DNA of 64,000 nucleotides from Algicola sagamiensis DSM 14643 (GCF_000374485.1 NZ_KB894491.1:310546-374545); one strand, 5' to 3'; positions 9,778-20,267 are shown, counted from the stretch's first letter. Program-made: numbers and translations. The notes: generated by a model not told the origin, from the sequence alone.

Positions 9778-11037
9778 TTAAGGAGATACTGAAAACATGA
9801 GTTGGCCGCAGATCCAAGCTGCATATGTCCCAATGCCATATCCCAAAATTGCCAACAATACGCCAACTGGCGCAAGCGATGGATGAAAGGCAGAAGCGAC
9901 AACAGGTGCGGAAGCTGCACCACCAACATTTGCCTGACTACCCACAGCCATATAGAAGAATGGCGCTTTAATCACAATGGTCATCACCACCATCAGAAGC
10001 ACATGGACACTCATCCATATTAAACCAATTACAAAATAGGCAGGCGAATCGAGAATTTTTGAAACGTCCATGTGCAAGCCGATGGATGTGATCAGAATAT
10101 AAAGAAAGACGGTGGCAACGTTAGACGAGCCAGCAGCTTCAATTTTTCTCGCTTTTGTGAAGGACAAGATGATCGCGATTGTTGTTGCGATGACAACCAT
10201 CCAGAAAAACTTACTATGTAAACTATATCGCTGTAACTCAGGATAGTGCTCAACAAAAAATGGTGCGATGATATCTGCTGCAAAATGAGAGAAACCAGTC
10301 ACACCAAAGCCAATCATACACATCTTGATGTAGTCGTAGAACACTGGCATTCTCGCATTTTTCGCCTGATACGCTTCGATTCTATCCCGGATCCCATCAA
10401 GGACTTCTGTATCCGCACCTGTTCGCTTATCAATATCCTTTGCTCTTGCAACAAAAAATAGGATGACAGTCATCCAAATATTCGCAACGAGAACATCCAC
10501 AGCAATCATTGCGGAAAATACATCACCTCCAACCTCATAGATTTCTTTCATCGCTGCTTGGTTCGCATTCCCACCAATCCAACTTCCTGCAACTGTTGTC
10601 ATTCCTCGCCAGACGGAATCTTGTCCTTGAACAGTCATCAAATCCGGGAAAATAAATGACGCAACAAATACAGCAATGGGTCCCCCAATCATGATGCCAA
10701 CTGTACCTGTTAAAAACATGATCAGTGCTTTAGGACCAAGTTGCGCAATTGCTTTCAAGTCAATTGTCATCGTGAGTAAGACGAGACAGGCTGGGAGTAG
10801 AAAACGAGAGGCGACATAGTAAAGATTTGAATTGCCACCATCAACAACGTCAAATGTATTCAAAAGAGATGGAATAAAGTAACACAATAGTATTGCAGGG
10901 ACATATTTATAAAATTTAACCCAAAAACGATGCGAGCTATTCACCGTATAAAAAATGCCGCCTAAAATCAGAGCCACCAGCCCTAGGACTGTCGCATCAT
11001 TGGTGATCAACACCTCGCGCGCAACCGCTTCTTTCAT
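9778..11037 (-). CDS. DUF819 family membrane protein (YjcL-like)
   Basis: The 419-residue polytopic membrane protein has roughly ten to twelve hydrophobic segments. It matches the DUF819 family in features such as 'PACLVLLTMTIDLKAI', 'AGSWIGGNANQAAMKEIYE' and the C-terminal 'SQANVGGAASAPVVA' and 'GVLLAILGYGIGTYAA'. These resemble repeated transporter-like re-entrant motifs. The family is presumed to be transport-related but has no established substrate. The start ATG follows a strong GGAGG at 5 bp spacing. It lies between sirB1 and kdsA, which are usually adjacent, so it looks like an insertion into a conserved cluster. Confidence 0.88.
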   Translation of the reverse strand: MKEAVAREVLITNDATVLGLVALILGGIFYTVNSSHRFWVKFYKYVPAILLCYFIPSLLNTFDVVDGGNSNLYYVASRFLLPACLVLLTMTIDLKAIAQLGPKALIMFLTGTVGIMIGGPIAVFVASFIFPDLMTVQGQDSVWRGMTTVAGSWIGGNANQAAMKEIYEVGGDVFSAMIAVDVLVANIWMTVILFFVARAKDIDKRTGADTEVLDGIRDRIEAYQAKNARMPVFYDYIKMCMIGFGVTGFSHFAADIIAPFFVEHYPELQRYSLHSKFFWMVVIATTIAIILSFTKARKIEAAGSSNVATVFLYILITSIGLHMDVSKILDSPAYFVIGLIWMSVHVLLMVVMTIVIKAPFFYMAVGSQANVGGAASAPVVASAFHPSLAPVGVLLAILGYGIGTYAAWICGQLMFSVSP

Positions 11038-11135
11038 GAAAGCCTCCAGTTATCATTTTAAATTTTTGGAATCAGTTTTCAGATGTGTCGCGATACCCAT
11101 GAGTGTGATGTCTCGGATCCTCATGGATATCTTTT

Positions 11136-11918
11136 TTAATGGTAGGTGTGCGGAACCGTTGAGAGTTCATCAAGTTGCATTTTCACAATATCCACAACTG
11201 GGTCATCAGGACACTGCTCAACAAAGAAATTGAAATCTTCTGTCGCTAAATGGGCGCAATCGAGTTGTTCTAAAATAAAGCCCCGATCTCGACGCTGATA
11301 AGGATCATCTGGACGTTTAGCAATGAGAGAAGAAACACAGCAGTAAGCTGAGGTGTAATTATTCTCCTCGATAAATTCCATTTTTTGTCTGGAAGTATGC
11401 ATAGAAATTAAATGTTCCAGATCAAACTCCTCAAACTCTGATGGATCCGGCTGGTGCTCTGTTGCGAACCAGCTCTGCTGTCCACTGGTTGGCTCAATCA
11501 GATATCCCCCTTCTCCATCTATCGTCACCAGAAGTAACAAACTATCCTGATATGCAACAAATTCGCAGTCAATCCCTGAAGCTTCAAGCAAGTAGCCGAC
11601 AACCAGCCCGAGTGAAAGCTCATTCCCAGTTCTGTAATGGATCACAAAACTCAACGCATTTAATTGGCTTTCTGGTACTGATTGACAAGTGCCACTAAAT
11701 AGTAAGTTCTCATAGATATGATCAAGTAGACAGGAAAGGCGTTCGTGAGAATTGACGATACCATCGACAACATCTTTGCAAGATTTGGATAAGGCTTCGA
11801 GTTTTGGGAAAACGTCCTGGGTCCTCAGTGCAAAATTCCAGCTTCGCTCAAGCCTGAGGATTTCTTGGATTGCTTCCAAGATTAACCCGTTATGATTCAA
11901 GTCCCCTTTCAAACTCAT
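11136..11918 (-). CDS. sirB1: SirB1 family protein (transglutaminase-like/TPR fold)
   Basis: The 260-residue protein has the SirB1 layout. A helical N-terminal region is followed by the central block 'ALSFVIHYRTGNELSLGLVVGYLLEASGIDCEFV', then 'YLIEPTSGQQ', then a TPR-like C-terminal part ending '..RRDRGFILEQLDCAHLATEDFNFFVEQCPDDP'. The latter strongly resembles the SirB1 C-terminus. The molecular function is not established. The prmC ... sirB1 ... kdsA neighbourhood is the standard gammaproteobacterial location and supports the name. The protein is somewhat divergent in its N-terminal half. Confidence 0.8.
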   Translation of the reverse strand: MSLKGDLNHNGLILEAIQEILRLERSWNFALRTQDVFPKLEALSKSCKDVVDGIVNSHERLSCLLDHIYENLLFSGTCQSVPESQLNALSFVIHYRTGNELSLGLVVGYLLEASGIDCEFVAYQDSLLLLVTIDGEGGYLIEPTSGQQSWFATEHQPDPSEFEEFDLEHLISMHTSRQKMEFIEENNYTSAYCCVSSLIAKRPDDPYQRRDRGFILEQLDCAHLATEDFNFFVEQCPDDPVVDIVKMQLDELSTVPHTYH

Positions 11919-12472
11919 TCTATTCTGCGCCCTCTCAAACCTGAAAAGTGCTAATTATCCCGCGAAACGGCTACTCATTTCAAGCTTTGTGCGATATTTG
12001 ACTGGGTATCCATGGTAGATTGTCAGGCTAAATATAAGAAAGGGCTCGATAATACATAGACTTCACTTCAAATAAAAAATATTGTGGGCAAACGCTCACC
12101 GCATCATATGAATTGAGAAGAACCCTTCCTGACCGAACCGAACAACAGGGCATCAACATCTGGACAATTCAGATGAAGCCATTGGTAAATTTCAATTTTT
12201 CTTAAAATTACTGAGTGAACAAATGAAATGAGGCAACACTGAAAGTCTAAAATGAACACAAAGCTTTTTTCAAGATGGAACTGAGATTCAATAGGGAGAT
12301 CCAACGAAAACAAGCATCAGGAAATAACTAATTTAAAAAATTCATCTATCTCCAAATTTTGATTCGCTATTTTTCTATTCATGAAATACAAATCAGATCG
12401 TGATTCAAATGAAACTTCAGGCTTCATTCCAACAATTTCAGATGGGTCAGTTCCTATCTGAACGAGTACAAT
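11919..12472. other. intergenic region without a recognisable gene
   Basis: This 554-bp AT-rich stretch lies between sirB1 and the HD-GYP gene. A 70-codon reading frame at 12104-12313 has no protein-like composition or start signal. The only structure seen is a hairpin at 12437-12462 just downstream of the HD-GYP stop. Confidence 0.6.
12437..12462 (-). terminator. possible terminator hairpin after the HD-GYP gene
   Basis: Inverted repeat with 10-base arms and one mismatch (12437-12446 with 12453-12462), 11 bp past the HD-GYP stop. There is no strong T run, so it is only a candidate. Confidence 0.4.
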
Positions 12473-14026
12473 TTAACTATCATCCGGATACTCTGTCAAA
12501 ATTCTCTCGATTTCTTCCAGATTATCTTCTAGCAGTTGAACTAACTTCGGATCAAATTGCTTACCTGAATGCTCTTTGATCCATTGTACCGTCGCATTTT
12601 TATCCCAAGGCTGTTTATAGCAACGCTCATGGCGAAGAGAGTCATATACATCTGCCAGTGCGACGATTCTTCCATACAAATGAATTGCATCGCCACTTTT
12701 TCCTTCAGGATAGCCAGAGCCATCCCACCACTCATGGTGTTCCTTGGCAATCACAGCGCCAGCCTGAATGATTTCATGCGAGCTGTTTTTCAAGATTTGG
12801 TAACCTTTTTCTGCATGGGATTTCATCACCTCCCAATCTTCTCCTTCCAGCTTGTTTGGGTTTTGCAGAATACTATCTGGAATCGATAATTTACCCACAT
12901 CATGAAGTGGAGAAGCAAGCATAATGATTTCTGCTTCCTCCTCTGACAATCCCGATTTTTGTGCAATAAGTTGAGAGATCATGGCGACACGTTTGACATG
13001 ATTGCCCTTTTCAATATCGCCAGCCTCAACCGCTTCACTTAAACGATAAACCAGCTCACGGTGGGTTTCTTCAATTTCCTGCTGGAGTTGAACATTCTCG
13101 TATGCAACTTGAACATTCTGTGCAAATAATTCGATAAGACTCTTATCTGTATCACTCATCAAATGAGGAATACCTGACACATAAAGCAAAGAGCCTTGCG
13201 TAAATCGGCTGGAGCAATACGCGACAAGGTAGTTTCCACGATAGACAATATTCTTTCGACTCAAAGCTTCTTGAAATGCACTGACGAGATCACCTTTAAG
13301 CACCGTATTCACTGCTTGACCTTCCGATCCTTGAAACTCTCCTTGGCCTGCCAATACTTTTAATCCAGACAGATCCATCGGTTGGCCTTCAATTTGTGCA
13401 ACCAGCTGCGAAGTAGCATAAAGCGCTTCGTCGACACTACCTATCACACTGACCAATTGTTGCATCACACCATTAATAAATTGGTCCATGGAGTGCGCAG
13501 AAAACAGGTTAGCAGAAGCCATGATGATCTTCTCAAGTCCCTGCTTACTTTGATCAAGGGATAAAATGTCACGATAAGAGCGTAAGCTGGCCATAACAAC
13601 CGTAAAGAGTTTTTGTGCCGTCAGCTCAGTCTTCGACTTATAATCATTGATGTCATAATTTACGATGACTTGCCGCTCTGGTGCCTGCCCAGGCTGACCT
13701 GTCCTCAAAATGATTCGGACTTTGTCGTTCTTCGCTTCTTCACGAATATAACGCGCAACCTGAAGGCCTGCATCATCAGTTTCCATCACGACATCCAGTA
13801 ACACAATCGCCGCTTCTGGGTGTTGCAGAATCAATTCCTTTGCTTCTTTCCCTGAATGAGCGCTGATAAATTCGAGGGGTTTATCCTGGAAAGTAAAATC
13901 GCTTAACGCTAACCGCGTCACCGCATGAACTTCCGGCTCATCATCAACAATGAGAATTTTCCATGCAGTGACACCTTCATGATCTTCTTCATGCTGCTCA
14001 TCATCAAACAGGAAATCGTTCGACAT
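12473..14026 (-). CDS. response regulator with DUF3369 and HD-GYP c-di-GMP phosphodiesterase domains
   Basis: The 517-residue cytoplasmic protein has three parts. The receiver (about 22-145) has acidic residues 'VDDEP', phosphoacceptor D78 in 'LLDVVM' and 'KSKTEL' supplying the lysine. The DUF3369/GAF-like domain covers about 165-310. The HD-GYP domain covers about 320-510. All HD-GYP hallmarks are present: H342 region 'KGNHVKRVA', H375-D376 in 'LHDVGKL', 'HAEKGYQIL', H430-H431 and 'WDGSGYP' (434-440). It should therefore hydrolyse c-di-GMP when phosphorylated. No kinase is adjacent. It lies 75 bp downstream of prmC on the same strand and separates prmC from sirB1. Confidence 0.93.
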   Translation of the reverse strand: MSNDFLFDDEQHEEDHEGVTAWKILIVDDEPEVHAVTRLALSDFTFQDKPLEFISAHSGKEAKELILQHPEAAIVLLDVVMETDDAGLQVARYIREEAKNDKVRIILRTGQPGQAPERQVIVNYDINDYKSKTELTAQKLFTVVMASLRSYRDILSLDQSKQGLEKIIMASANLFSAHSMDQFINGVMQQLVSVIGSVDEALYATSQLVAQIEGQPMDLSGLKVLAGQGEFQGSEGQAVNTVLKGDLVSAFQEALSRKNIVYRGNYLVAYCSSRFTQGSLLYVSGIPHLMSDTDKSLIELFAQNVQVAYENVQLQQEIEETHRELVYRLSEAVEAGDIEKGNHVKRVAMISQLIAQKSGLSEEEAEIIMLASPLHDVGKLSIPDSILQNPNKLEGEDWEVMKSHAEKGYQILKNSSHEIIQAGAVIAKEHHEWWDGSGYPEGKSGDAIHLYGRIVALADVYDSLRHERCYKQPWDKNATVQWIKEHSGKQFDPKLVQLLEDNLEEIERILTEYPDDS

Positions 14027-14101
14027 TGCCGCTCCGCTTTAACTTTCAAGACATACGCTCGTGTTAAATGAAGCATAAACCCTGATACGAAAGCTGTAAA
14101 A

Positions 14102-14950
14102 TTATCCCTGTTTTTGACCGAGCGTCACTCTATCATTCTCACCATAATCTTGGTAGGTTTTCACTTGAATGAAACCCGCATCTTCGAAACAATCTCGCAC
14201 AGCTTTACCTTGTTCAAAGCCATGCTCAATCAGCAGCCACCCGCCCGCCTTTAAAAATTCAGGTGCAGAATGAGTAATGATTTGAATATCCGCCAATCCA
14301 TGATTGTCAGCGATCAACGCAGACTTCGGCTCAAAACGAACATCCCCTTCATCCAGATGTGGATCTTGTGGGTCAATATATGGTGGATTGCTGACGAGAA
14401 TATCAATATCTTGAAGCCCATTTTCTTCAAATTTACTAAACCATGAACTTTCAAAAAAACGAGCGTTTTCGAATCCAGTCTTCTTTTGATTCCTTTTCGC
14501 CAATTCAACTGCATCTTTCGATAAGTCACAACCATAGACTTGCCAGTCTGGCCTTTCTGATGCAAAGGCTAATGCAATCGCCCCGGTTCCAGTCCCTAAA
14601 TCAACAAGCTTTCCTTGATTTTGGAGTCCGCTTTCGAGCGCAAGCTCGACTAATCGTTCTGTATCTGGACGCGGGATTAAAGTCGATGGTGCTGTTTCCA
14701 ATGACAGCGACCAGAATTCTCTTTCCTTGAGAATATAGGCAATAGGCTCACCTTCAACACGACGTGACAATAACTGTTCGAACTGCTTTTTTTGTTCTTC
14801 TGAAAGGACCTTGTCAGGCCAAGTGAACAGGTAAGTTTTAGAACAATTCAACACATGGCACATCAAACACTGCCCATCCAGCTTTGCAGTTTCCGAGATA
14901 CCTTTCATCGCTTGGGTTGCCTGATCGAGTATAGATTGAATGGTTTGCAT
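14102..14950 (-). CDS. prmC: peptide chain release factor N5-glutamine methyltransferase PrmC
   Basis: The 282-residue PrmC methylates the glutamine of the GGQ motif of release factors RF1 and RF2. A helical N-terminal release-factor-binding domain is followed by the Rossmann methyltransferase. The SAM loop is 'VDLGTGTGAIALA' (about 116-128) and the catalytic 'NPPY' is at 188-191. The 'EPIAYILKEREFW' and 'LIPRPDTERLVE' blocks are family hallmarks. It follows prfA, which encodes its substrate, at 55 bp; the gap holds a terminator-like hairpin that may trim expression. Confidence 0.95.
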   Translation of the reverse strand: MQTIQSILDQATQAMKGISETAKLDGQCLMCHVLNCSKTYLFTWPDKVLSEEQKKQFEQLLSRRVEGEPIAYILKEREFWSLSLETAPSTLIPRPDTERLVELALESGLQNQGKLVDLGTGTGAIALAFASERPDWQVYGCDLSKDAVELAKRNQKKTGFENARFFESSWFSKFEENGLQDIDILVSNPPYIDPQDPHLDEGDVRFEPKSALIADNHGLADIQIITHSAPEFLKAGGWLLIEHGFEQGKAVRDCFEDAGFIQVKTYQDYGENDRVTLGQKQG

Positions 14951-14969
14951 GTTGATCGCTTTTCAATGG

Positions 14970-14996
14970 AAAAGGCTATCGCCAAGGCCGATAGCC
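14970..14996 (-). terminator. terminator-like hairpin between prfA and prmC
   Basis: A perfect 8-bp stem (14974-14981 with 14989-14996) and 7-base loop is followed on the minus strand by TTTT. It lies inside the hemA-prfA-prmC run, so it may act as a partial terminator or mRNA 3'-end stabiliser. Confidence 0.55.
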
Positions 14997-15005
14997 AGAC
15001 AAAGG

Positions 15006-16097
15006 TTACTTCGTTTCTTCTGCCATTTCAGCGAGAAGATCCGCTTGATACTCCTGTAATAGCGGTCCGAATACCGACTCCATGTCTCCTTCGATGATTT
15101 CTGTGAGCTTATACAGTGTGAGATTAATTCGGTGATCTGTCATACGACCTTGTGGGAAGTTGTATGTCCGAATACGCTCTGAACGATCGCCACTGCCGAC
15201 CAAATTACGACGTTGACTCGCTTCTTCTGAACGGCGCTTTTCATCTTCAGCCTGTTGCATCCGTGATGCAAGCACTGAGAGGGCTTTCGCTTTGTTTTTA
15301 TGTTGCGAACGCTCATCCTGACATTCCACCACAAACCCAGTTGGAATATGGGTAATACGCACCGCAGAATCTGTCTTGTTCACGTGCTGACCTCCAGCAC
15401 CAGAAGCGCGGAAGGTATCGATTTTCAAGTCAGAGGGATTGATCTCGATTGCTTCGCTTTCTGGAATTTCCGGCATCACAGCAACGGTACAAGCAGAAGT
15501 ATGAACTCGTCCTTGTGATTCCGTGTCTGGAACACGTTGTACACGGTGACCACCGGATTCGAATTTTAAGATCCCATAGACACCCTCACCCGTAATGTGA
15601 GCAATAACTTCTTTAAACCCGCCATGTTCACCTTCATTCGCAGACATGACTTCGACTTTCCATTTTTTCGTTTCAGCATAACGGCTGTACATTCGGAATA
15701 AGTCACCAGCAAAGATAGCAGCCTCATCACCACCCGCACCAGCGCGGATCTCTAAGAAGCAGTTATTATCATCATTCGGATCTTTTGGCAGTAACAAGAT
15801 TTGTAACTCATCTTCCAAGCGCTCAATGTCACTCTGTGCTGCTTTATATTCCTCTTGTGCCATTTCTTTCATCTCAGGATCGGATTCCTGCATCATTTCC
15901 TGGGCTGTCGCAAGATCTTCCTGTGCTGTTTGATATTCAAGAAATGGCTTCGTAACCTCTTCTAACTGAGCAAACTCTTTGGAAAGTGCTTTAAATTTGT
16001 CCTGATCAGAGATGACCTCTGGATCACTCAAAAGCGCCTGAACTTCCTCAAATCGCTCAACAAGACCTTCTAATTTTCTGTATACAGACTCTTTCAT
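15006..16097 (-). CDS. prfA: peptide chain release factor 1
   Basis: The 363-residue RF1 recognises UAA and UAG codons in the ribosomal A site and triggers peptide release. The codon-recognition tripeptide of the PxT type is seen as PDT at 190-192 inside '[12 protein letters not shown]'. The peptidyl-tRNA hydrolysis motif GGQ is at 235-237 in 'GAGGQHVN'. The central '[17 protein letters not shown]' block is intact and the length is normal. Its ATG overlaps the hemA stop by 4 bp, and the PrmC gene that modifies its GGQ glutamine is next. Confidence 0.97.
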   Translation of the reverse strand: MKESVYRKLEGLVERFEEVQALLSDPEVISDQDKFKALSKEFAQLEEVTKPFLEYQTAQEDLATAQEMMQESDPEMKEMAQEEYKAAQSDIERLEDELQILLLPKDPNDDNNCFLEIRAGAGGDEAAIFAGDLFRMYSRYAETKKWKVEVMSANEGEHGGFKEVIAHITGEGVYGILKFESGGHRVQRVPDTESQGRVHTSACTVAVMPEIPESEAIEINPSDLKIDTFRASGAGGQHVNKTDSAVRITHIPTGFVVECQDERSQHKNKAKALSVLASRMQQAEDEKRRSEEASQRRNLVGSGDRSERIRTYNFPQGRMTDHRINLTLYKLTEIIEGDMESVFGPLLQEYQADLLAEMAEETK

Positions 16098-17362
16098 GAT
16101 GAGTCTCTGTCTCCTGATATTTCTAAAATTTGCATCACTTCAGCCAGGAGTTCGAGCTCTCCCTCCCTGGCTGCTTGCTGAATCGCTCGTGTTGGACCAT
16201 GCATGAGTTTGTTGGAAAAACGGTTTGCGAATTCAGTCAATACCTTTTCGGGGTCCTGACCAGACACTAATTGTGCCCGAGCCTTTTGAAGTAATTCGTC
16301 TTTTTGAACTTCAACCTGCTGGCGGTAGTTTTTCACCATGGCAACCCCATCCAGTGATTTCAGCCATTGATAAAATTCTTCGACACGCTCCCCGACAATC
16401 ACTTCAGCCTGAGTCGCAGCTAAACGACGGGACTCTATGTTTTTTGTCACGATCGCTTGGAGATCATCCACGGTATAGAGGTAGGCATCAGCAAGCTCGT
16501 CCACTTGGCTTTCGATATCTCGTGGAACCGCCAGATCCACAAAGAACATCGGACGATGACGACGCCGCTTTAACGCAGCTTCCACCATCCCCTTACCCAC
16601 AATCGGCAAGGTACTGGCTGTCGAACTAATCACAATATCGGCATTCGCAAGTTGCTCCGGTACCTGCGCAAGGGGGATCGTTTTGGCCGAAAAAGCTTCT
16701 GCAACCACTTGAGCACGTGCCAGTGTTCTGTTTGCAACCGTCATTTCCGTCACCCCTTGTTGCTTCAAATGTGTTGCAACAAGCTCGATTGTTTCCCCAG
16801 CACCAATTAATAAAACTTGGCTTTTTTCCAACGCACCAAAAATATGCTTTGCTAAATTGACCGCCGCAAACGCAACAGAAACAGCACTGGAGCCAATTTC
16901 TGTCTCACTACGCACCTGCTTTGCAACAGAAAACGCATGTTGAAAAAGTCGATCAAATGTATGATTGAGTGTTCCTGCTGCCTGCGCCTGCTGATACGCC
17001 TGCTTGATTTGTCCCAGGATCTGTGGCTCACCCAATACAAGAGAGTCCAGACCGCAAGCTACACGAATCAAGTGGCGAACGGCTTCGGTTTCCCGGTAGG
17101 TATAACAATGGGAATGGATATCATGGGAAGATATCCCATGAAAATCAGCTAACCAGTCAACAATTGTTTCAGATTGGTGAGAAGTACCGTTACAATACAA
17201 TTCTGTACGATTACAGGTCGATAGGATGACCGCGGATTCAACAGCAATCTTCTGCACCATTTCCTGAAGTGCCGAAGCAAGCCGATCTGGACTAAACGCC
17301 ACGCGTTCACGCAGATCAACCGAGGCTGTCTTATGATTAATACCTAATGCAAGAATGGTCAT
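16094..17362 (-). CDS. hemA: glutamyl-tRNA reductase
   Basis: The 422-residue enzyme reduces glutamyl-tRNA to glutamate-1-semialdehyde with NADPH, the first committed step of C5-pathway haem synthesis. The N-terminal catalytic domain opens '[10 protein letters not shown]' and contains the nucleophile C50 in '[11 protein letters not shown]'. The NADPH domain has 'VLLIGAGE' (about 186-193), and a C-terminal dimerisation helix follows. The length fits. It heads the hemA-prfA-prmC operon and is divergent from lolB, as in most gammaproteobacteria. Confidence 0.97.
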   Translation of the reverse strand: MTILALGINHKTASVDLRERVAFSPDRLASALQEMVQKIAVESAVILSTCNRTELYCNGTSHQSETIVDWLADFHGISSHDIHSHCYTYRETEAVRHLIRVACGLDSLVLGEPQILGQIKQAYQQAQAAGTLNHTFDRLFQHAFSVAKQVRSETEIGSSAVSVAFAAVNLAKHIFGALEKSQVLLIGAGETIELVATHLKQQGVTEMTVANRTLARAQVVAEAFSAKTIPLAQVPEQLANADIVISSTASTLPIVGKGMVEAALKRRRHRPMFFVDLAVPRDIESQVDELADAYLYTVDDLQAIVTKNIESRRLAATQAEVIVGERVEEFYQWLKSLDGVAMVKNYRQQVEVQKDELLQKARAQLVSGQDPEKVLTEFANRFSNKLMHGPTRAIQQAAREGELELLAEVMQILEISGDRDSS

Positions 17363-17465
17363 GTAAAATGTGTAATCGTCTACTCAAGCTACTCACAGTC
17401 AGGACGCAATTTTAAGTGAATATGCATCATAATAAAAGGTTGCTCATACGTTCAGGTAAAAATAG

Positions 17466-18092
17466 ATGTCAATAAGAACCCTTTTGTCCCTTTTTTCTAT
17501 TCTAGTTCTTTCTTCTGGTTGTACGTTGTTCACTGGGCAACAAAAGTCAGATTTATACCTCAATCCAGCAAAAACACCAGCAAAACATCAGCAACGATTA
17601 CAGTCGGTTACAAGCTGGGAGATGGAAGGTCGAATTGCTTTTATTCGCCCGCAAGAACGCCACTCCGCATCCATTCAATGGCATGAGCGTATCAATCATG
17701 TCCAACGTGAAATTTGGCTCAATACAGTGATTGGTGTCTCCATTGCTCACCTCAAAAGTGAAAACGGACAAAGTTACGTGCTGGAATTTGACGGAAAAAA
17801 TTACCAAACAGACGACCCTGAGGCATTTCTCGCTGCAAGAGGCGCATCATTTCCTAACCTCAAAAGTCCCCGCTGGTTGCTAGGCGAAACTCAAGATTTT
17901 GATTCCACGACAATGAAGCCCAATCAACCGCACCTCATTCAATCGGGTATATTTACGAATCAGTCTGGTGTCCAATGGCAAGTGAACTATCACCAATATA
18001 AGACTTATCGTGGTCTGGAGTTGCCCTCATTTATCCAGCTCGAAAGCCCAGATTACAAAATCAAACTCAAAGTTCATACATGGAATTTCTGA
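17466..18092 (+). CDS. lolB: outer-membrane lipoprotein insertion protein LolB
   Basis: The 208-residue lipoprotein has signal and lipobox 'LSSGC' and lipidated C19. It accepts lipoproteins from LolA and inserts them into the outer membrane. The mature part has the LolB opening 'VTSWEMEGRIAFIRP' (around 48-62) and a shallow beta-barrel with loop. Position divergent from hemA and directly before ispE is the canonical gammaproteobacterial context. Its TGA overlaps the ATG of ispE by one base. Confidence 0.93.
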   Translation: MSIRTLLSLFSILVLSSGCTLFTGQQKSDLYLNPAKTPAKHQQRLQSVTSWEMEGRIAFIRPQERHSASIQWHERINHVQREIWLNTVIGVSIAHLKSENGQSYVLEFDGKNYQTDDPEAFLAARGASFPNLKSPRWLLGETQDFDSTTMKPNQPHLIQSGIFTNQSGVQWQVNYHQYKTYRGLELPSFIQLESPDYKIKLKVHTWNF

Positions 18093-18955
18093 TGTATCAA
18101 CAAAGTAAGACCATCACACTGCCCTCGCCTGGCAAACTCAATCTTTTTCTTCATATCAATGGGCAGCGTGAGGATGGCTATCATCTTTTACAGACTGTTT
18201 TTCAATTTTTTGATTATGGGGATACGCTCACTTTTACACACATTGAAACACCACAGATCGATATTACCCCCACATTCGCAGACATTCCGCTAGAGAGTAA
18301 CTTGATTTATCGTGCTGCGATGGCTTTGAAGAATGCCTGTCCGGATAAAATAAACAGTGGTGTATCCATTGATATACAGAAACAACTCCCGATGGGAGGA
18401 GGAATTGGTGGTGGTTCTTCTAATGCAGCGACAACATTATTAGCACTGAATCATTTATGGGAATGCAATTTATCACTAGATAGATTGGCAGAACTTGGAC
18501 TACAACTTGGCGCTGACGTGCCTGTATTCATTCATGGCAATGCCACCTTTGCAGAGGGTGTTGGAGAAATTTTCACCGATTGTTTTCCAAATGAGTCTTG
18601 GTATCTCATACTTACCCCGAATGTGCATGTTTCTACCCAAGCGGTCTTTCAGCATCCGGCGCTGAATCGGTGTACAGAAATCATCACACCGACGTCCTGG
18701 AACCTAGAAATGACCCGGAATGATTGCGAACCTCTCGTGAAAAAGCTTTACCCGGAGGTTGCAAACGCAATCGAGTGGTTGGTAGAATACGCGCCGGCTA
18801 GGATGACGGGAACAGGCGCCTGTGTCTTCGCTGCTTTTGACTCAAAAGCCGCAGCACAGACGGTATTCAACCAGTTACCCAACCATCTGAGAGGATTTTT
18901 AGCCAAAGGTAAAAATAAGTCGCCGACTCATCTCGCGCTCGCGCAACTTATTTAA
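18092..18955 (+). CDS. ispE: 4-diphosphocytidyl-2-C-methyl-D-erythritol kinase
   Basis: IspE is the GHMP-family kinase of the MEP isoprenoid pathway, phosphorylating CDP-methylerythritol. The N-terminal '[24 protein letters not shown]', the ATP loop '[21 protein letters not shown]', '[10 protein letters not shown]' and the C-terminal '[12 protein letters not shown]' are all present. The frame is open from 18080, but ATG at 18092 forms a TGATG stop-start overlap with lolB and gives 287 residues, close to the family norm. The tRNA-Gln and prs genes follow, the classic lolB-ispE-prs order. Confidence 0.95.
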   Translation: MYQQSKTITLPSPGKLNLFLHINGQREDGYHLLQTVFQFFDYGDTLTFTHIETPQIDITPTFADIPLESNLIYRAAMALKNACPDKINSGVSIDIQKQLPMGGGIGGGSSNAATTLLALNHLWECNLSLDRLAELGLQLGADVPVFIHGNATFAEGVGEIFTDCFPNESWYLILTPNVHVSTQAVFQHPALNRCTEIITPTSWNLEMTRNDCEPLVKKLYPEVANAIEWLVEYAPARMTGTGACVFAAFDSKAAAQTVFNQLPNHLRGFLAKGKNKSPTHLALAQLI

Positions 18956-18962
18956 CTTCAGT

Positions 18963-19037
18963 TGGGGTATCGCCAAGCGGTAAGGCAGCGGGTTTTGATC
19001 CCGCCATTCCCAGGTTCAAATCCTGGTACCCCAGCCA
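18963..19037 (+). tRNA. tRNA-Gln (anticodon TTG)
   Basis: A full cloverleaf can be folded. The 7-bp acceptor stem is TGGGGTA with TACCCCA. The anticodon arm is GCGGG-TTTTGAT-CCCGC with anticodon TTG. The T arm is CCAGG-TTCAAAT-CCTGG, discriminator G, and CCA is encoded. It lies between ispE and prs, the usual place for tRNA-Gln in many gammaproteobacteria. Confidence 0.97.
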
Positions 19038-19077
19038 ATCAAATCGTGCTCAATCGAACTGCCTTGAGGATTCGACA

Positions 19078-20031
19078 GTGCCTGACATGAAGCTGTTTAC
19101 TGGTAACGCAACACCAGAACTCGCCGAAAAGATTGCGAAAAGGTTATACATTAACCTAGGAGATGCTGTTGTTGGCCGTTTTAGCGACGGCGAAATCAGT
19201 GTCCAAGTCAACGAAAACGTCCGTGGTTCTGATGTTTTCATTATCCAATCCACCTGTGCCCCCACCAATGATAATGTCATGGAACTTATTGTAATGGTCG
19301 ATGCCCTTCGTAGAGCGTCAGCAGGCCGTATTACAGCTGTGATTCCTTATTTTGGTTATGCGCGACAAGATCGCCGGGTTCGCAGTGCTCGGGTGCCGAT
19401 TACTGCAAAGGTCGTTGCTGACTTCCTGTCCAGTGTTGGTGTGGATCGCGTTTTAACCGTTGACTTACACGCAGAGCAGATCCAGGGCTTCTTTGATGTT
19501 CCTGTAGATAATGTGTTCGGCAGTCCGATCCTTCTTGAAGATATGAAGTCGAAAGGCTTCCACGAAACAGACGTTGTCGTTGTTTCACCAGATATTGGCG
19601 GTGTTGTCCGTGCTCGTGCTATCGCGAAGCTTCTCAATGATAAAGACCTTGCCATTATCGATAAACGACGCCCTCGCGCCAACGTATCACAGGTGATGCA
19701 TATCATCGGTGATGTCAAAGGCCGCGACTGTATCATCGTCGACGATATGATCGACACGGGTGGCACACTTTGTAAGGCAGCCGAAGCACTGAAAGAACAT
19801 GGTGCTAAACGCGTCTTTGCTTATGCAACTCACCCTATCTTCTCCGGAAATGCTGCAGAAAATATCCAAAATTCTGTGATTGATGAAGTGGTCATTACAG
19901 ATACCATTCCACTCACTGACGAGATGAAATCTTTGGATAAAGTCACACAGTTGACGCTCAGTGACATGCTTGCTGAAGCATTACGCCGTGTTTCAAATGA
20001 AGAGTCAATTTCTGCGATGTTCGAATATTAA
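19078..20031 (+). CDS. prs: ribose-phosphate pyrophosphokinase
   Basis: The 317-residue enzyme makes PRPP from ribose-5-phosphate and ATP for nucleotide, histidine, tryptophan and NAD synthesis. Conserved parts are the '[20 protein letters not shown]' start, '[11 protein letters not shown]', '[11 protein letters not shown]', '[19 protein letters not shown]' and the PRPP loop '[14 protein letters not shown]'. The GTG start (19078) yields the MPDMKLF N-terminus known from E. coli, which also uses GTG. A strong terminator follows. Confidence 0.97.
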   Translation: MPDMKLFTGNATPELAEKIAKRLYINLGDAVVGRFSDGEISVQVNENVRGSDVFIIQSTCAPTNDNVMELIVMVDALRRASAGRITAVIPYFGYARQDRRVRSARVPITAKVVADFLSSVGVDRVLTVDLHAEQIQGFFDVPVDNVFGSPILLEDMKSKGFHETDVVVVSPDIGGVVRARAIAKLLNDKDLAIIDKRRPRANVSQVMHIIGDVKGRDCIIVDDMIDTGGTLCKAAEALKEHGAKRVFAYATHPIFSGNAAENIQNSVIDEVVITDTIPLTDEMKSLDKVTQLTLSDMLAEALRRVSNEESISAMFEY

Positions 20032-20058
20032 TGTCAACAACGCTGACTGTTTCTAGCC

Positions 20059-20087
20059 AACGCCGATCACTAGATCGGCGTTTTTTT
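20059..20087 (+). terminator. intrinsic terminator of prs
   Basis: A perfect 10-bp GC-rich stem (20059-20068 with 20073-20082), 4-base loop and seven consecutive Ts, 28 bp past the prs stop. Confidence 0.93.
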
Positions 20088-20225
20088 GTGCTGTTACATT
20101 CATACAGAGTGTAATAATCCAAACCGATCTTTCAAATCTCAAGTTGGAAAGGATATAAACGTAAATATCCTACAAGGACTGTGACTATGGTTGATAGGTA
20201 GAGTGAGGCTGGATGAGTCGCAAGT

Positions 20226-20256
20226 AAAATAGGCCAACTGATAACGTTGGCCTATT
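20226..20256 (-). terminator. terminator of the twin lipoprotein operon
   Basis: An 8-9 bp perfect stem (AGGCCAAC with GTTGGCCT), 7-base loop, followed on the minus strand by ATTTTA. It lies about 12 bp past the stop of the second lipoprotein gene. Confidence 0.7.
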
Positions 20257-20267
20257 ATGATGAAACT

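Noticed and set aside
12104-12313. 69-codon frame in the gap beside the HD-GYP gene
   Set aside because: No start signal, no recognisable composition; probably chance.
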